This document shows, piece after piece, positions 25,849-35,002 of a stretch of 64,000 nt of DNA. The notes under the pieces were generated by a model. It had not been told where the DNA came from and did no database searches. It saw only the letters and a list, made by a program, of their open reading frames with translations. Source of the stretch: Thermobacillus xylanilyticus (GTDB taxonomy: Bacteria; Bacillota; Bacilli; Paenibacillales; Paenibacillaceae); assembly GCF_907165215.1 (NCBI RefSeq), contig NZ_CAJRAY010000083.1, forward strand, positions 1-64,000, given 5' to 3'. The number at the start of each line of letters is the position of its first letter. Positions within the stretch are counted from its first letter, which is position 1. The position numbers and the translations under genes are program-made.

Positions 25849-27196
25849 GAGTCTGAACCTGAAAATCTTGATGATCTTCATCCTCGCCCTGACGGTGGGG
25901 TTCGCCCTTTCCGTTCCGGTCACGGCGTATCTGTTCCGGGATGTAGTCGACCGGTCCGTCCGGGACGCGTACGCGGCGCGCGCCGGAATGATCGCGGATG
26001 TCTACCCCCGGCTTGCGGCGGACGAGCGCGGCCCCTATCTGGAGCGGCTGTCCGGGGACCAGGGGGCATCCCTGTGGGTCTACGACCGGAGCGGTCTGCG
26101 CCACGCCTACGGAAGGACGGAAGAGCCGCTGCTGACCGACGAGGATATCCGGCTCGTCTTGGACGGCGCCGAAGTGGTGAAGCGGGCATCGTTTTGGCCG
26201 TTGCCGACGAGTCTGTACATGGGGTTCCCCGTTCGGACGGCGGAGGGGACGCTGGCGCTCGTCATCCGCCCGGAACGCTCCGATGCCGTGCGGCTGATGG
26301 CCGGCGTCACGGCCGTGTTCATTCTGACCGCGCTTCTGATCGGCAGCTTCAAATTCATCCTCTTCACGAGAATCGTGATCAAGCCGCTCAAAGCGTTGAC
26401 GGCCGCCACCCGCAAGGTGGCCAAAGGCGACTACAACCTGTCGCTTCAGACGAAGAGCAAGGATGAGCTCGGCATCCTGACGAAGCAATTCCGGCAGATG
26501 ACGGAGGAGATCAGCCAGGTCGAGAAAATGCGGCAGGAATTCGTATCCAACGTGTCCCACGAAATCCAGACCCCGCTCGCGTCCATCTCCGGCTACGTCT
26601 CCATTCTGCAAAGCGGCGGTCTCAGCGAGGAGGAGCAGCTTCGCTGCCTGGACATTATCCGGCAGGAGAGCATGCGGCTGTCCCGGCTCAGCGAGAACAT
26701 GCTCCGGCTGGCCGCGATCGATTCGAGCCATTTCCGGTTCCACCCGTCGACCGTCCGGCTGGACCGGCAGCTGCGCCGCGTCGTCGTCACCGCGGAACCG
26801 CAATGGGCGGCGAAACGGCTGAACATTCATCTCGATCTTCCGAGGACGGAGATTCGCGGGGACGAAGATCTGCTGAACCAGGTCTGGCTGAACATTCTCG
26901 GCAACAGCATCAAATTTACGCCCGAAGGCGGCGAAATCTTCATCGAGCTGAAAGCCGGCGACGGCGGGATCGGCGTCGTCTTCCGGGACACGGGCATCGG
27001 CATCGGCGAAGAAGATCTGCGGCGCGTCTTCGAGCGCTTCTACAAGGCCGACAAATCCCGCAACCGCGATGCGGGCGGCAGCGGGCTCGGACTTGCGATC
27101 GTGCGGCGCGTCGTCGAATTGCACCAGGGAACGGTCGAGATCGGCAGCACGCCGGGCGAAGGCACGGTGGTCACCGTGATGCTGCCGGCCGTGTAA
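25841..27196 (+). CDS. Sensor histidine kinase (EnvZ/BaeS-like)
   Basis: The 451-residue kinase has helix 1 near 7-27, an extracellular sensor of about 120 residues, helix 2 near 150-170, HAMP, the H-box VSNVSHEIQTPLAS and ATPase boxes (NILGNSIKFTPEGG, DTGIGI, GSGLGLAIV). The terminator at 27238 ends the two-gene unit. The signal is not evident; copper or envelope stress is a guess from the oxidase downstream. Confidence 0.93.
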   Translation: MIKSLNLKILMIFILALTVGFALSVPVTAYLFRDVVDRSVRDAYAARAGMIADVYPRLAADERGPYLERLSGDQGASLWVYDRSGLRHAYGRTEEPLLTDEDIRLVLDGAEVVKRASFWPLPTSLYMGFPVRTAEGTLALVIRPERSDAVRLMAGVTAVFILTALLIGSFKFILFTRIVIKPLKALTAATRKVAKGDYNLSLQTKSKDELGILTKQFRQMTEEISQVEKMRQEFVSNVSHEIQTPLASISGYVSILQSGGLSEEEQLRCLDIIRQESMRLSRLSENMLRLAAIDSSHFRFHPSTVRLDRQLRRVVVTAEPQWAAKRLNIHLDLPRTEIRGDEDLLNQVWLNILGNSIKFTPEGGEIFIELKAGDGGIGVVFRDTGIGIGEEDLRRVFERFYKADKSRNRDAGGSGLGLAIVRRVVELHQGTVEIGSTPGEGTVVTVMLPAV

Positions 27197-27237
27197 CCGC
27201 GCGGGCCAACGTGCGGGCCAATGGAATACTTAGGAGG

Positions 27238-27272
27238 AACCGTCTTCCGCAAATGCGGGAGGCGGTTTTTTT
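27238..27272 (+). terminator. Intrinsic terminator after the two-component genes
   Basis: AACCG-t-CTTCCGC with GCGGGAG-g-CGGTT (27238-27267) is followed by a T-run. Confidence 0.88.
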
Positions 27273-27303
27273 GTCGGCTTGGGGGTTACAGAATTTACCA
27301 TCT

Positions 27304-27337
27304 CGTTCAAATTGCGTTCATGAAGCGGGCGTAGTAT
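27304..27337 (+). promoter_or_regulatory. Possible response-regulator site and -10 before the multicopper oxidase
   Basis: CGTTCA at 27304-27309 and again at 27315-27320 are spaced 11 bp start to start, as OmpR-family tandem half-sites are. TAGTAT at 27332-27337 could be the -10, with the repeats over the -35 position, as in activated promoters. Confidence 0.4.
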
Positions 27338-27384
27338 CGCAGGGAGCATGCCGCATTGGGACTGGAGAGAGAGGGAGGTCGTCC

Positions 27385-29466
27385 ATGATCTGGGTAATGG
27401 TTCAATTCGCATCGACGATTCTGCTTGCCGTCGCATCGGGCTTCGCCGCCATGTGCGCGGGCCGGGTCTGCCTTGCGCCGACGACGGGAAAAATGGCTTC
27501 CCGCCTGCGGACGTCGCTCGTCTTGATCTGCATCGGCGGCCTGATCCTGTTCGTCAAGCTGGCGGCAACCGTTCAGCTCGCGGCGACGGCGGGCTGGATT
27601 GTCGTGGAAGACAAAGCGGTGGCGCAGCTCCCGATGCTGCTGATCCCGGCCGCGGCCGTGCTGTGGTGCTCGATTCCGGCCGCGAAGGCGATTCGGGCGG
27701 ACATTCGGGCGGCGGCCGGAGCGCCGAAGGAGCCGCCTTCGCCGCAAGCGCGCCTCAGCGCGGCCGAGCCGCTCTGGGCGTTCCCGGTCTGCCTGGCGTA
27801 CATCGGCGCGCTCCTGTCGGTGATCCAGCAGTTCTTCATCGCGGAATGGCCGCTTCCGGTCGGCAAGATCCTCGCGGTCTGGGCGGTGTTCGCCGCCTGG
27901 ACCTGCCTGCTCTGGATCGAGCTTCGAAACCGGCACCGCCGGCTCGCGAACTCCGGCGTGCCGGAACAGGGGACACGGGCTGCGCGGCTGTACCGGAAAG
28001 GGGGAGCGGTGCTGGCCGCCGCGTCCGTCCTCGTCATCTGGTACGTGCTCGGGGCGCAGGCGAGCCGCGTGCCGGACCGGATGAGCATGGCCGGCGATGG
28101 GCACGCCGGGGGGCATGCCCGTCACGCCGCTGCCGCGGCGCAGCCGGTGAGCGTCGCCGAGCTGACCGGTCCCCGGTCCGCATTGCCCGACCGCTATTTC
28201 TACCTGGAGGCGCAGAAGACGATGGTGACGCTGCCTTCCGGCGAGCAGCGGGAAGCCTGGACGTTCAACGGCGAGCTGCCCGGTCCGGAACTGCGCGTGA
28301 AGGAAGGGGAACTGGTCGAAGTCGCCCTGTACAACCGGGACGTCGACGCCGGCGTGACGATCCATTGGCACGGCATCGACGTGCCGAACGCCGAAGACGG
28401 CGTCGCGGGCCTGACGCAGGACGCCGTCATGCCGGAACAGCTGCACATCTACCGGTTCGTGGCCGATGAGGCCGGAACGTATTGGTATCATTCCCACCAT
28501 CAATCGTCGCGGCAGGTGCAGATGGGGCTGTACGGCGTCATCATCGTGGAGCCGGACGAAGCGCCGGCGCAGCCGGCGGTCGATCTTACGGTCATGCTGC
28601 ACGACTGGCAGACCGAGAACGGGACGACGGTGACCCTGGGCGGTCCGGACCGGCTGCGGCGCGTGAAGGCGGAACCCGGCACGCCCGTCCGGCTCCGGTT
28701 CGTGAACGCCGGGAATCTGCCGGCATCCGTTTACATCTCGGGCGTTCCGTTCCGGGTGACGGCGATCGACGGCGCCGATCTTCACGAGCCGGGCGACCTG
28801 ACCGGTGCCCGTCTGGAGCTGGCGGCCGGCGGGCGGTACGACGTGACGTTCGTGATGCCGGAGACGGCCGTCGGCGTCGCGCGCCGCGGCGGACCGTTCG
28901 CACAGGACAGCGGCGCGCTCGTGCTCAGCCCGGCGGATGAGGGATTGCCGCCGGACGCCGCCGCGGATTCGGTGTTCGATCCCGCTTCCTACGGGACGCC
29001 CGCCGCGGCGAAGTTCGGTCCCGATACCCGCTATGACCGGCATTACACGCTCGTCTTCGACAACCGGCTCGGCTTCTACAACGGGAAGTTCAATTTCGTG
29101 CAGACGATCAACGGCCGCGTTTTCCCGGATGCGCCGATGTTCATGGTCCGCGAGGGAGAGCTGGTGAAAATGACGCTTGCCAACCGCGGCTTCGAGGATC
29201 ATCCGATGCACCTGCACGGCCACCACATCCAGGTGTTGAGCCGGAACGGCAAGGCCGTCACCGGCAGTCCGTGGATCGCCGACACGCTGAACGTGGCGCC
29301 CGGCGAACGGTACGAAGTGGCGTTCGAGGCCGACAATCCCGGCATCTGGATGGACCATTGCCACAATCTCGACCACGCCGCCGTCGGCATGTCCGCACAT
29401 GTCGCCTATGAAGGCTATTACTCTCCGTACGAAATCGGCGGCGCGACCGTCAACCAGCCGGAATGA
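27385..29466 (+). CDS. Membrane-anchored multicopper oxidase
   Basis: The 693-residue protein has an N-terminal membrane part with about five helices (residues 1-230), then a laccase-like part facing outwards. All copper motifs are present: HWHG at 327-330, YHSHH, HPMHLHGHH from 606 and HCHNLDHAAVGM (His658-Cys659-His660, His664, Met669 as the axial ligand). ATG 27385 follows GAGGGAGG. It would oxidise Cu(I), Fe(II), Mn(II) or phenols with oxygen. The fused polytopic N-terminus distinguishes it from soluble laccases. Confidence 0.92.
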   Translation: MIWVMVQFASTILLAVASGFAAMCAGRVCLAPTTGKMASRLRTSLVLICIGGLILFVKLAATVQLAATAGWIVVEDKAVAQLPMLLIPAAAVLWCSIPAAKAIRADIRAAAGAPKEPPSPQARLSAAEPLWAFPVCLAYIGALLSVIQQFFIAEWPLPVGKILAVWAVFAAWTCLLWIELRNRHRRLANSGVPEQGTRAARLYRKGGAVLAAASVLVIWYVLGAQASRVPDRMSMAGDGHAGGHARHAAAAAQPVSVAELTGPRSALPDRYFYLEAQKTMVTLPSGEQREAWTFNGELPGPELRVKEGELVEVALYNRDVDAGVTIHWHGIDVPNAEDGVAGLTQDAVMPEQLHIYRFVADEAGTYWYHSHHQSSRQVQMGLYGVIIVEPDEAPAQPAVDLTVMLHDWQTENGTTVTLGGPDRLRRVKAEPGTPVRLRFVNAGNLPASVYISGVPFRVTAIDGADLHEPGDLTGARLELAAGGRYDVTFVMPETAVGVARRGGPFAQDSGALVLSPADEGLPPDAAADSVFDPASYGTPAAAKFGPDTRYDRHYTLVFDNRLGFYNGKFNFVQTINGRVFPDAPMFMVREGELVKMTLANRGFEDHPMHLHGHHIQVLSRNGKAVTGSPWIADTLNVAPGERYEVAFEADNPGIWMDHCHNLDHAAVGMSAHVAYEGYYSPYEIGGATVNQPE

Positions 29467-29494
29467 GCGAATTGATTCGCGTTGGAGGTGAAGG

Positions 29495-30697
29495 GTGTTG
29501 AAACCCCATTCTATCGTCATGTTTCTGATCGTCCTGAGCGGCGTCCTCTCGATTGCGGTGTTCAACCCGATCATCGGTCCGCTCTCCCGCGATCTGGGCT
29601 TAAGCGAATTCCAGTCGGGATGTCTGGTGTCCGCGACGGGGCTGTTCTGGCTGCTCGGCGGCTATTTCTGGGGCAGGGCGGCTTTCCTGAGCAGCAAACG
29701 GCTGCTTATGCTCGTCATGCTCGCCTATGTCGCGACCGTGGCGGCTTTCGCCTGGCTGGCCGATTACGCGGCGAGCCAGGCGCAGTCCGCGCCGGGCCTC
29801 TTCTGGATCTTTCTCGCGCTCCGGATCGTCTCGGGCTTCTTCTTCGGGGGCATTCCGGCCATCGCGCAGGCTTACATCATGAGCTGGACGACGCCGGAGA
29901 CGCGGACGCGCGGCATGGCGCTGTTCGGTACGGCGAACGGGCTCGGCTTCGTCCTGGGGCCGGCGATGAGCGGCGTCATGGCTTCCGTCGGGCTGACCGC
30001 GCCCATGTATGCCGCCGCCGCCCTGCTCCTCGTCATGAAAATCTGGCTGTGGCTCGCGGTTCCGAACGATTCGGAGCTTCAGCGGGAGCGTTCGGCTTCC
30101 CGGCTGTCGCCGCTCGATCCGCGCATCCGCTATTACCTGTGGGCCGGGCTGCTCATTACGGTGACGCTGAACATCCTGCAGGTGACGATCGGCTTCTTCA
30201 TCCAGGATTCGCTCGGCCTGAACGCGGAAGCGACGACGCGGCTGATCGGCTACGGGCTGGCGGCGGCGGGGGGCATGGTGGTGGTGACCCAAATTTTTGC
30301 AAGCAAATATATGAAGCGGCGCCCCGAACGGATGCTGCGCATCGGCCTGGCCATCCTCACCCTTGCGCTCGTCGGCCTGCTGTCGCTCCTTAAGCTCACG
30401 TATGCACTGTTCATCGCGGCGGGCATCGGCTTCGGGTTCGCCCTGCTGGGATTTAGCTCGAGCGCTTCCGTCGCGGTGCGGGATCATGAGCAGCGCGGCG
30501 TTGCTTCCTTCGTTACGGCCATCCAGGGAAGCGGGGCCTTCGTGGGGCCGGCCGCCGGGACGGCGATGTACACGGCCCATATGAACGCGCCGTATTCGAT
30601 CTGCGCGCTGCTGATCGGACTTACGCTGCTCGCCGGTTTCGCCAGGAGAAGGGCGGACGTTCCGACTCCTGCTTCGGTCGGGGGGGAGGTGAAATGA
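29495..30697 (+). CDS. MFS transporter
   Basis: The 400-residue protein has about 12 hydrophobic segments in two bundles (FNPIIGPLSRDLGLSEFQSG near helix 1-2 and MSGVMASVGLTAPMYAAAAL later). A GGAGGTGA lies just before the start; GTG 29495 or the next codon TTG 29498 fits best. It overlaps the following ABC gene by 4 bp. An MFS gene joined to two ABC half-transporters recalls metallophore loci such as ybtX with ybtPQ, or simple drug efflux. Confidence 0.88.
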   Translation: MLKPHSIVMFLIVLSGVLSIAVFNPIIGPLSRDLGLSEFQSGCLVSATGLFWLLGGYFWGRAAFLSSKRLLMLVMLAYVATVAAFAWLADYAASQAQSAPGLFWIFLALRIVSGFFFGGIPAIAQAYIMSWTTPETRTRGMALFGTANGLGFVLGPAMSGVMASVGLTAPMYAAAALLLVMKIWLWLAVPNDSELQRERSASRLSPLDPRIRYYLWAGLLITVTLNILQVTIGFFIQDSLGLNAEATTRLIGYGLAAAGGMVVVTQIFASKYMKRRPERMLRIGLAILTLALVGLLSLLKLTYALFIAAGIGFGFALLGFSSSASVAVRDHEQRGVASFVTAIQGSGAFVGPAAGTAMYTAHMNAPYSICALLIGLTLLAGFARRRADVPTPASVGGEVK

Positions 30698-32526
30698 CCG
30701 GGAAGAAAGGGTTCGCGCGGCTGCTCGAAATCGCCGGCGAGAAGCGCGGACTGCTGATCGCCGCCGGCCTGTTCTCCGCGGTCAGCGCCGTCTGCATGCT
30801 GATGCCGTACGTGTCCGTCTATTTCATCCTGCGGGAGCTGCTGGAACACGCGGCGTCCCCGGCGCTGGCCGACGGAGCGAAGATGATCCGCTGGGGCGTC
30901 ATCGCCATCGCCGGCTTCGCGGCCGGCCTGGCCGCGACGTACGCGGGAGGCCTGATTGCGCACATCGCCGCGTTCCGCATTCTGTACGGCCTCCGGATCA
31001 GGCTCGCCGGCCATATCGGCAAGCTGCCGCTCGGATGGTTGAGCAGCCGCTCGACGGGGGCCGTCAAGAAGACGCTGGAAGACAACGTGGACAGGGTTGA
31101 ACTGTTCATCGCGCACCAACTGCCCGATCTCGTTCACGCGGCGGTGACTTTGATGGTGATGATCGCCGTCATGTTCTCGTTCAACGTCTGGCTGGCGATC
31201 GCGTGCATCCTGCCGATGGTGATCGGCGTCGCGGCGCAGTTTCTGTCTTTTGCCAGTCCGAAGACGCGGAATACCCTCAAGTCGGCTCTGGATGCGCTGG
31301 AGCGGATGAACGCTTCCGCCGTGCAGTATGTGCGGGGCATGCCGGCCGTCAAGGTGTTCGGGCAGACGGTGCATTCGTTCCGGCAATTTTACCAGGACAT
31401 GGTGCGCTACCGCGACCACGGTGTCATGCTGACGCAACTGTTTCAGAACGGGAACCTGACCTTCAAGGTCATCCTGAATTCGCTTGCCGCGTTCATCCTG
31501 CCGGTCGGCGTGTTCCTGCTGAACCGCGATCCGGGGAGCATTACCGCCGCTTCCGCGGTACTGTTCTTCCTGGTCATGGCGCCGGGCATCGCCGCCCCGA
31601 TGTTCAAGCTCATGTACCTGATGGAGAATACCCGGCTGATCAACGAAGGCGTGGAGCGGTTCGACCGCATCCTGGCGGAGCCGCCGCTGCCGGAACCCGA
31701 GATTCCGCGGCGGCCGGCGTCCTTCGACGTGACGTTCGATCATGTTTTCTTCTCGTACGGAACGGAACCGACCGATACGGACGCGCTGGCGGATATTTCG
31801 TTCACCGCCCGGCAAGGGGAAGTGACGGCCCTCGTCGGGCCGTCGGGGGCGGGCAAGTCGACCGTCGCCCATCTGGTGCCCCGCTTCTGGAACGTGAACA
31901 TGGGGGCGGTCCGCATCGGCGGCGTGGACATCCGCGACATGACGACCGCCGATCTGATGGACACCGTCGCCTTCGTGTTCCAGGACTCGTTCCTGTTCTC
32001 CGACACCGTGTACAACAATATCGCGGTCGGCCGGCCGGACGCGGCGCCCGAAGAGGTGTACGCCGCGGCGCAGGCCGCGCAGTGCCACGCGTTCATCGAG
32101 AAGCTGCCGCAAGGATACGGCACACGGATCGGGGAAGGCGGCGTCCATCTGTCCGGCGGCGAGGCGCAGCGGATCAACGTGGCCAGGGCGATTCTGAAGA
32201 ACGCCCCGATCCTCGTTCTGGACGAAGCGACCGCCTTCGCCGACCCGGAGAACGAGCACGAGATGCAGCTCGCGCTCAAGGCGCTGATGAAGGACAAGAC
32301 GGTACTCGTCATCGCGCACCGCCTGTCGACCATCCGGGACGCGGACCAGATTCTCGTGATGGAGGACGGCAGAATCGTCGAGCGGGGCAAACATGAAGCG
32401 CTGCTCGCGTCCGGGGGCTTGTACACGCGCATGTGGCAATCCTATCGGCAGGCCGCACAATGGCATTTGGGCAAGGGGGAGGTGGACGCCGATGCGCCGC
32501 ATGCTTCGCAACATTACGGTGGATAA
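30694..32526 (+). CDS. ABC transporter, fused permease-ATPase (half-transporter 1)
   Basis: The 610-residue protein has a six-helix exporter-fold domain (about 1-330) and an ATPase domain: Walker A GPSGAGKST, signature LSGGEAQR and Walker B LVLDEATAFADPENE. The DEATAFADPE form is frequent in IrtA/YbtP-type siderophore ABC proteins. It overlaps the next half-transporter by 35 bp; the two should form a heterodimer. Cargo and direction are not known. Confidence 0.9.
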   Translation: MTGKKGFARLLEIAGEKRGLLIAAGLFSAVSAVCMLMPYVSVYFILRELLEHAASPALADGAKMIRWGVIAIAGFAAGLAATYAGGLIAHIAAFRILYGLRIRLAGHIGKLPLGWLSSRSTGAVKKTLEDNVDRVELFIAHQLPDLVHAAVTLMVMIAVMFSFNVWLAIACILPMVIGVAAQFLSFASPKTRNTLKSALDALERMNASAVQYVRGMPAVKVFGQTVHSFRQFYQDMVRYRDHGVMLTQLFQNGNLTFKVILNSLAAFILPVGVFLLNRDPGSITAASAVLFFLVMAPGIAAPMFKLMYLMENTRLINEGVERFDRILAEPPLPEPEIPRRPASFDVTFDHVFFSYGTEPTDTDALADISFTARQGEVTALVGPSGAGKSTVAHLVPRFWNVNMGAVRIGGVDIRDMTTADLMDTVAFVFQDSFLFSDTVYNNIAVGRPDAAPEEVYAAAQAAQCHAFIEKLPQGYGTRIGEGGVHLSGGEAQRINVARAILKNAPILVLDEATAFADPENEHEMQLALKALMKDKTVLVIAHRLSTIRDADQILVMEDGRIVERGKHEALLASGGLYTRMWQSYRQAAQWHLGKGEVDADAPHASQHYGG

Positions 32527-34216
32527 TCCGCGCTCGCTCATCAAGCCGGTCTGTCTCACGGCGCTGGCGTACCTGGCGGGCATCCTCCCGTTCGCGCTGC
32601 TGACGGAAGCGGCGAGATTGATTTTCACTCCGTATGTCCATCCCGGCGTTCCGCTCGATGCGGAGCGGCTCTGGTGGGTGTGCGGCGGGCTGGTTTTGTC
32701 GATGGTGCTGCTGTTCGTCTGCGAAATTCCCGCCTACCGCGCGCAATACCGCGATGCCTACGGCGCGGCGGTGGAGGGGCGCTCCCGGCTGGCCGAGCAC
32801 TTGCGGAAACTGCCGCTGGGGTACCTGAACCGGCGCGATCCGGGTGAGCTCGCCAACATGATGACGAGCGATTTCTCGATGGTCGAGCACGGCATCTCCC
32901 ATGTCGTGCCGCAGATGATTGCCGGCGCCGCCATGCCGGTGATCGCACTCATCGGCCTGGGGTTCTTCGACTGGCGTCTCGCGCTCTCCCTGTTCGCGGC
33001 GCTGCCGGCGGCCGTTCTGCTGCTCGTCCTCACGTCCGGCGTTCAGCGCCGGCTCGGCTTGCGGCATTTGCAGGCCAAGATCGACGCGGGCGGGCGGCTG
33101 CAGGAATATTTGAACGGGATCAAGGTGATCAAGGCGTACAACATGACGGGCGAGCGCTTCGTCCGGCTGGAGCGGTCTTTCCGGGAATTGATGCGGCAGA
33201 GCATCCGTTTCGAAGGGACGCTCGGACCGATTCTGCTGAGCGCGATCGGCTGCGTCCGCGCCGGTCTGACCTTGATGGTCATGGTCGGCGTCCATCTGCT
33301 CGTTGGCGGCAACCTGGACGTCATCACGTTCGCGGCGTTCCTGATCATCGGCACCCGCATCTTCGATCCGCTGACAACGGCGCTGGCCGGTTACGCGGAG
33401 TTCCGCTATATCGGGCAGGCGGGCGAACGGATGGTGAAGCTGCTGCGGGAGCCGCCCATGCAGGGGCAGCGTAAGCCGCCCGAGCGCCACGCGATCGAGC
33501 TTAAAGGGGTGACGTTCGGCTATCTGGATCAACCGATCCTGCGGGACGTGAGCCTGCGCATTCCGGAAGGGTCCTTCACCGCGCTGGTCGGTCCGTCAGG
33601 CAGCGGCAAGAGCACCGTCCTGCGGCTCATCGCCCGGTTCTACGATCCGGATCGGGGGACGGTGACGATGGGCGGGGAAGATGTCCGCGGCATGGACCCG
33701 GAAGCGTTGATGCAGAAGGTGTCGATGGTGTTCCAGGACGTGTACCTGTTCGAGGATACGATCGCCGGCAATATCCGGTTCGGACGGCGCGACGCAACCC
33801 GCGAAGAGATCGAGGAAGCGGCGCGGCTCGCCGGCTGCCACGACTTCATCATGAAGCTGCCGGACGGCTACGACACGCTGGTCGGCGAAGGCGGCAGCAC
33901 GCTGTCGGGCGGCGAGAAGCAGCGGATCTCCATCGCCCGGGCGCTGCTGAAGGATGCGCCGATCATCCTGCTCGACGAAGCGACCGCTTCGCTCGATCCC
34001 GAGAACGAAGCGGAGATCCAGCAGGCGATCGACCGGCTGGTGCGCGGCCGGACGGTGATCGTCGTCGCCCACCGGCTGAAGACGGTGCGGCACGCCGACC
34101 GGATCGTCGTGCTGGATCAGGGGCGGATCGTCGAGCAGGGCCGCCATGACGAACTGCTCGCGGCGGACGGCTTGTACGCCCGGCTGTGGCGGCGGCAGAT
34201 GCAAGAGGCGGGCTGA
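32492..34216 (+). CDS. ABC transporter, fused permease-ATPase (half-transporter 2)
   Basis: The 574-residue partner has the same layout: membrane domain to about 310, Walker A GPSGSGKST, signature LSGGEKQR and Walker B IILLDEATASLDPENE. Its start at 32492 lies 9 nt after GGGGGAGG, inside the end of the first gene. Both ATP sites look intact. A terminator at 34306 ends the unit. Confidence 0.9.
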   Translation: MRRMLRNITVDNPRSLIKPVCLTALAYLAGILPFALLTEAARLIFTPYVHPGVPLDAERLWWVCGGLVLSMVLLFVCEIPAYRAQYRDAYGAAVEGRSRLAEHLRKLPLGYLNRRDPGELANMMTSDFSMVEHGISHVVPQMIAGAAMPVIALIGLGFFDWRLALSLFAALPAAVLLLVLTSGVQRRLGLRHLQAKIDAGGRLQEYLNGIKVIKAYNMTGERFVRLERSFRELMRQSIRFEGTLGPILLSAIGCVRAGLTLMVMVGVHLLVGGNLDVITFAAFLIIGTRIFDPLTTALAGYAEFRYIGQAGERMVKLLREPPMQGQRKPPERHAIELKGVTFGYLDQPILRDVSLRIPEGSFTALVGPSGSGKSTVLRLIARFYDPDRGTVTMGGEDVRGMDPEALMQKVSMVFQDVYLFEDTIAGNIRFGRRDATREEIEEAARLAGCHDFIMKLPDGYDTLVGEGGSTLSGGEKQRISIARALLKDAPIILLDEATASLDPENEAEIQQAIDRLVRGRTVIVVAHRLKTVRHADRIVVLDQGRIVEQGRHDELLAADGLYARLWRRQMQEAG

Positions 34217-34305
34217 GTTGGCCGCGCATCTGCGTCGTATCCGGCAGCAGAAGCTGCTTTAGGCGGGGTTGCCTGTATCATGCGAGCTATAACCCGGTGA
34301 TAAAA

Positions 34306-34341
34306 GCCAGACTACTCCATCGTGAGTACTCTGGCTTTTTT
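34306..34341 (+). terminator. Intrinsic terminator after the ABC pair
   Basis: GCCAGA-c-TACTC with GAGTA-c-TCTGGC is followed by six T residues. Confidence 0.88.
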
Positions 34342-34379
34342 CTGCGACTGGCCAAACAGAAGCTGTATTGAATCGGCCG

Positions 34380-34707
34380 TAACGTGGATACCACGTTACA
34401 GAGGCGCGCGGAACCGAGCAGAAACTGCTGTAACGTGGATACCACGTTACAGAGTCACGCGGAACCGGACAGAAGCTGTTGTAACGTGTATGCCACGTTA
34501 CAGAGTCACGCGGAACCGAGCAGAAACTGCTGTAACGTGGATACCACGTTACAGAGTCACGCGGAACCGGACAGAAGCTGTTGTAACGTGTATGCCACGT
34601 TACAGAGGCACGAGGAGCCGAGCAGAAGCCGCTGTAACGTGGATACCACGTTACAGAGTCACGCGGAACCGAGCAGAAACTGCTGTAACGTGCATACCAC
34701 GTTACAG
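34380..34707. repeat. Tandem array of seven 51-bp units centred on a palindrome
   Basis: The core TAACGTGGATACCACGTTA or its variant with TATGC in the middle starts at 34380, 34431, 34482, 34533, 34584, 34635 and 34686, exactly 51 bp apart. Each palindrome extends to CTG...CAG arms in most copies. The 26-bp or so between cores are also conserved (GTCACGCGGAACCG, AGCAGAA) and two versions (GAGCAGAAACTGC and GACAGAAGCTGTT) alternate in units 2-5, hinting at growth by 102-bp duplication. TATAAT at 34711-34716 directly follows the last copy. Since 51 is a multiple of three, several frames stay open, but no translation signal is seen. The array fills much of the 728-bp gene-poor stretch 34217-34944. 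Confidence 0.93.
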
Positions 34708-34792
34708 CAGTATAATGCCGCGCTGCCGCGCTGCGGTCCTTATCGGACTTTTGGAATGTTAATTGTTCTGTCGTAGAAAAAAAGGAGTTGAA

Positions 34793-35002
34793 ATGGTGCT
34801 TTTTTTGGAAGGGCTCGTTACGGTCACTTGCTTTATGTTGTTGTTTATTATTATTGGGCCACTCCTTTCGACGTGGGAAAGAAGGACTATCAACCGCGGG
34901 TGTCGAATATTGGAAGTCGAGGAAAAGGATTCGGTGGTGGCAACATGCTTCAACCCGGTTTGTACGAGCAGGTCATCAATGACTGCCTGGAATCCGAACT
35001 GA
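34793..35002 (+). CDS. Possible small membrane protein (uncertain)
   Basis: A 69-codon frame starts with ATG 34793 just after AAAAAAAGGAG, a better site than that of the helicase gene. The first 26 residues are hydrophobic (FLEGLVTVTCFMLLFIIIG). The C-terminal half runs inside the first 58 bp of the helicase gene and looks random there. It may be a leader frame, a decayed gene or chance. Confidence 0.22.
   Translation: MVLFLEGLVTVTCFMLLFIIIGPLLSTWERRTINRGCRILEVEEKDSVVATCFNPVCTSRSSMTAWNPN

Noticed and set aside
26803-27384. N-terminal extension of the multicopper oxidase frame
   Set aside because: It overlaps the histidine kinase gene and crosses a strong terminator at 27238-27272. The real start at 27385 has a good ribosome binding site and begins with a membrane helix.
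34380-34707. CRISPR array
   Set aside because: Repeats and the DNA between them are both conserved with an exact 51-bp period, so there are no unique spacers. No cas genes are present. It is a tandem repeat.
34322-34776. Two overlapping repeat-encoded proteins (17-residue repeats) across the palindrome array
   Set aside because: The unit length is a multiple of three, so frames stay open by structure. No ribosome binding site is seen and both frames are equally open.
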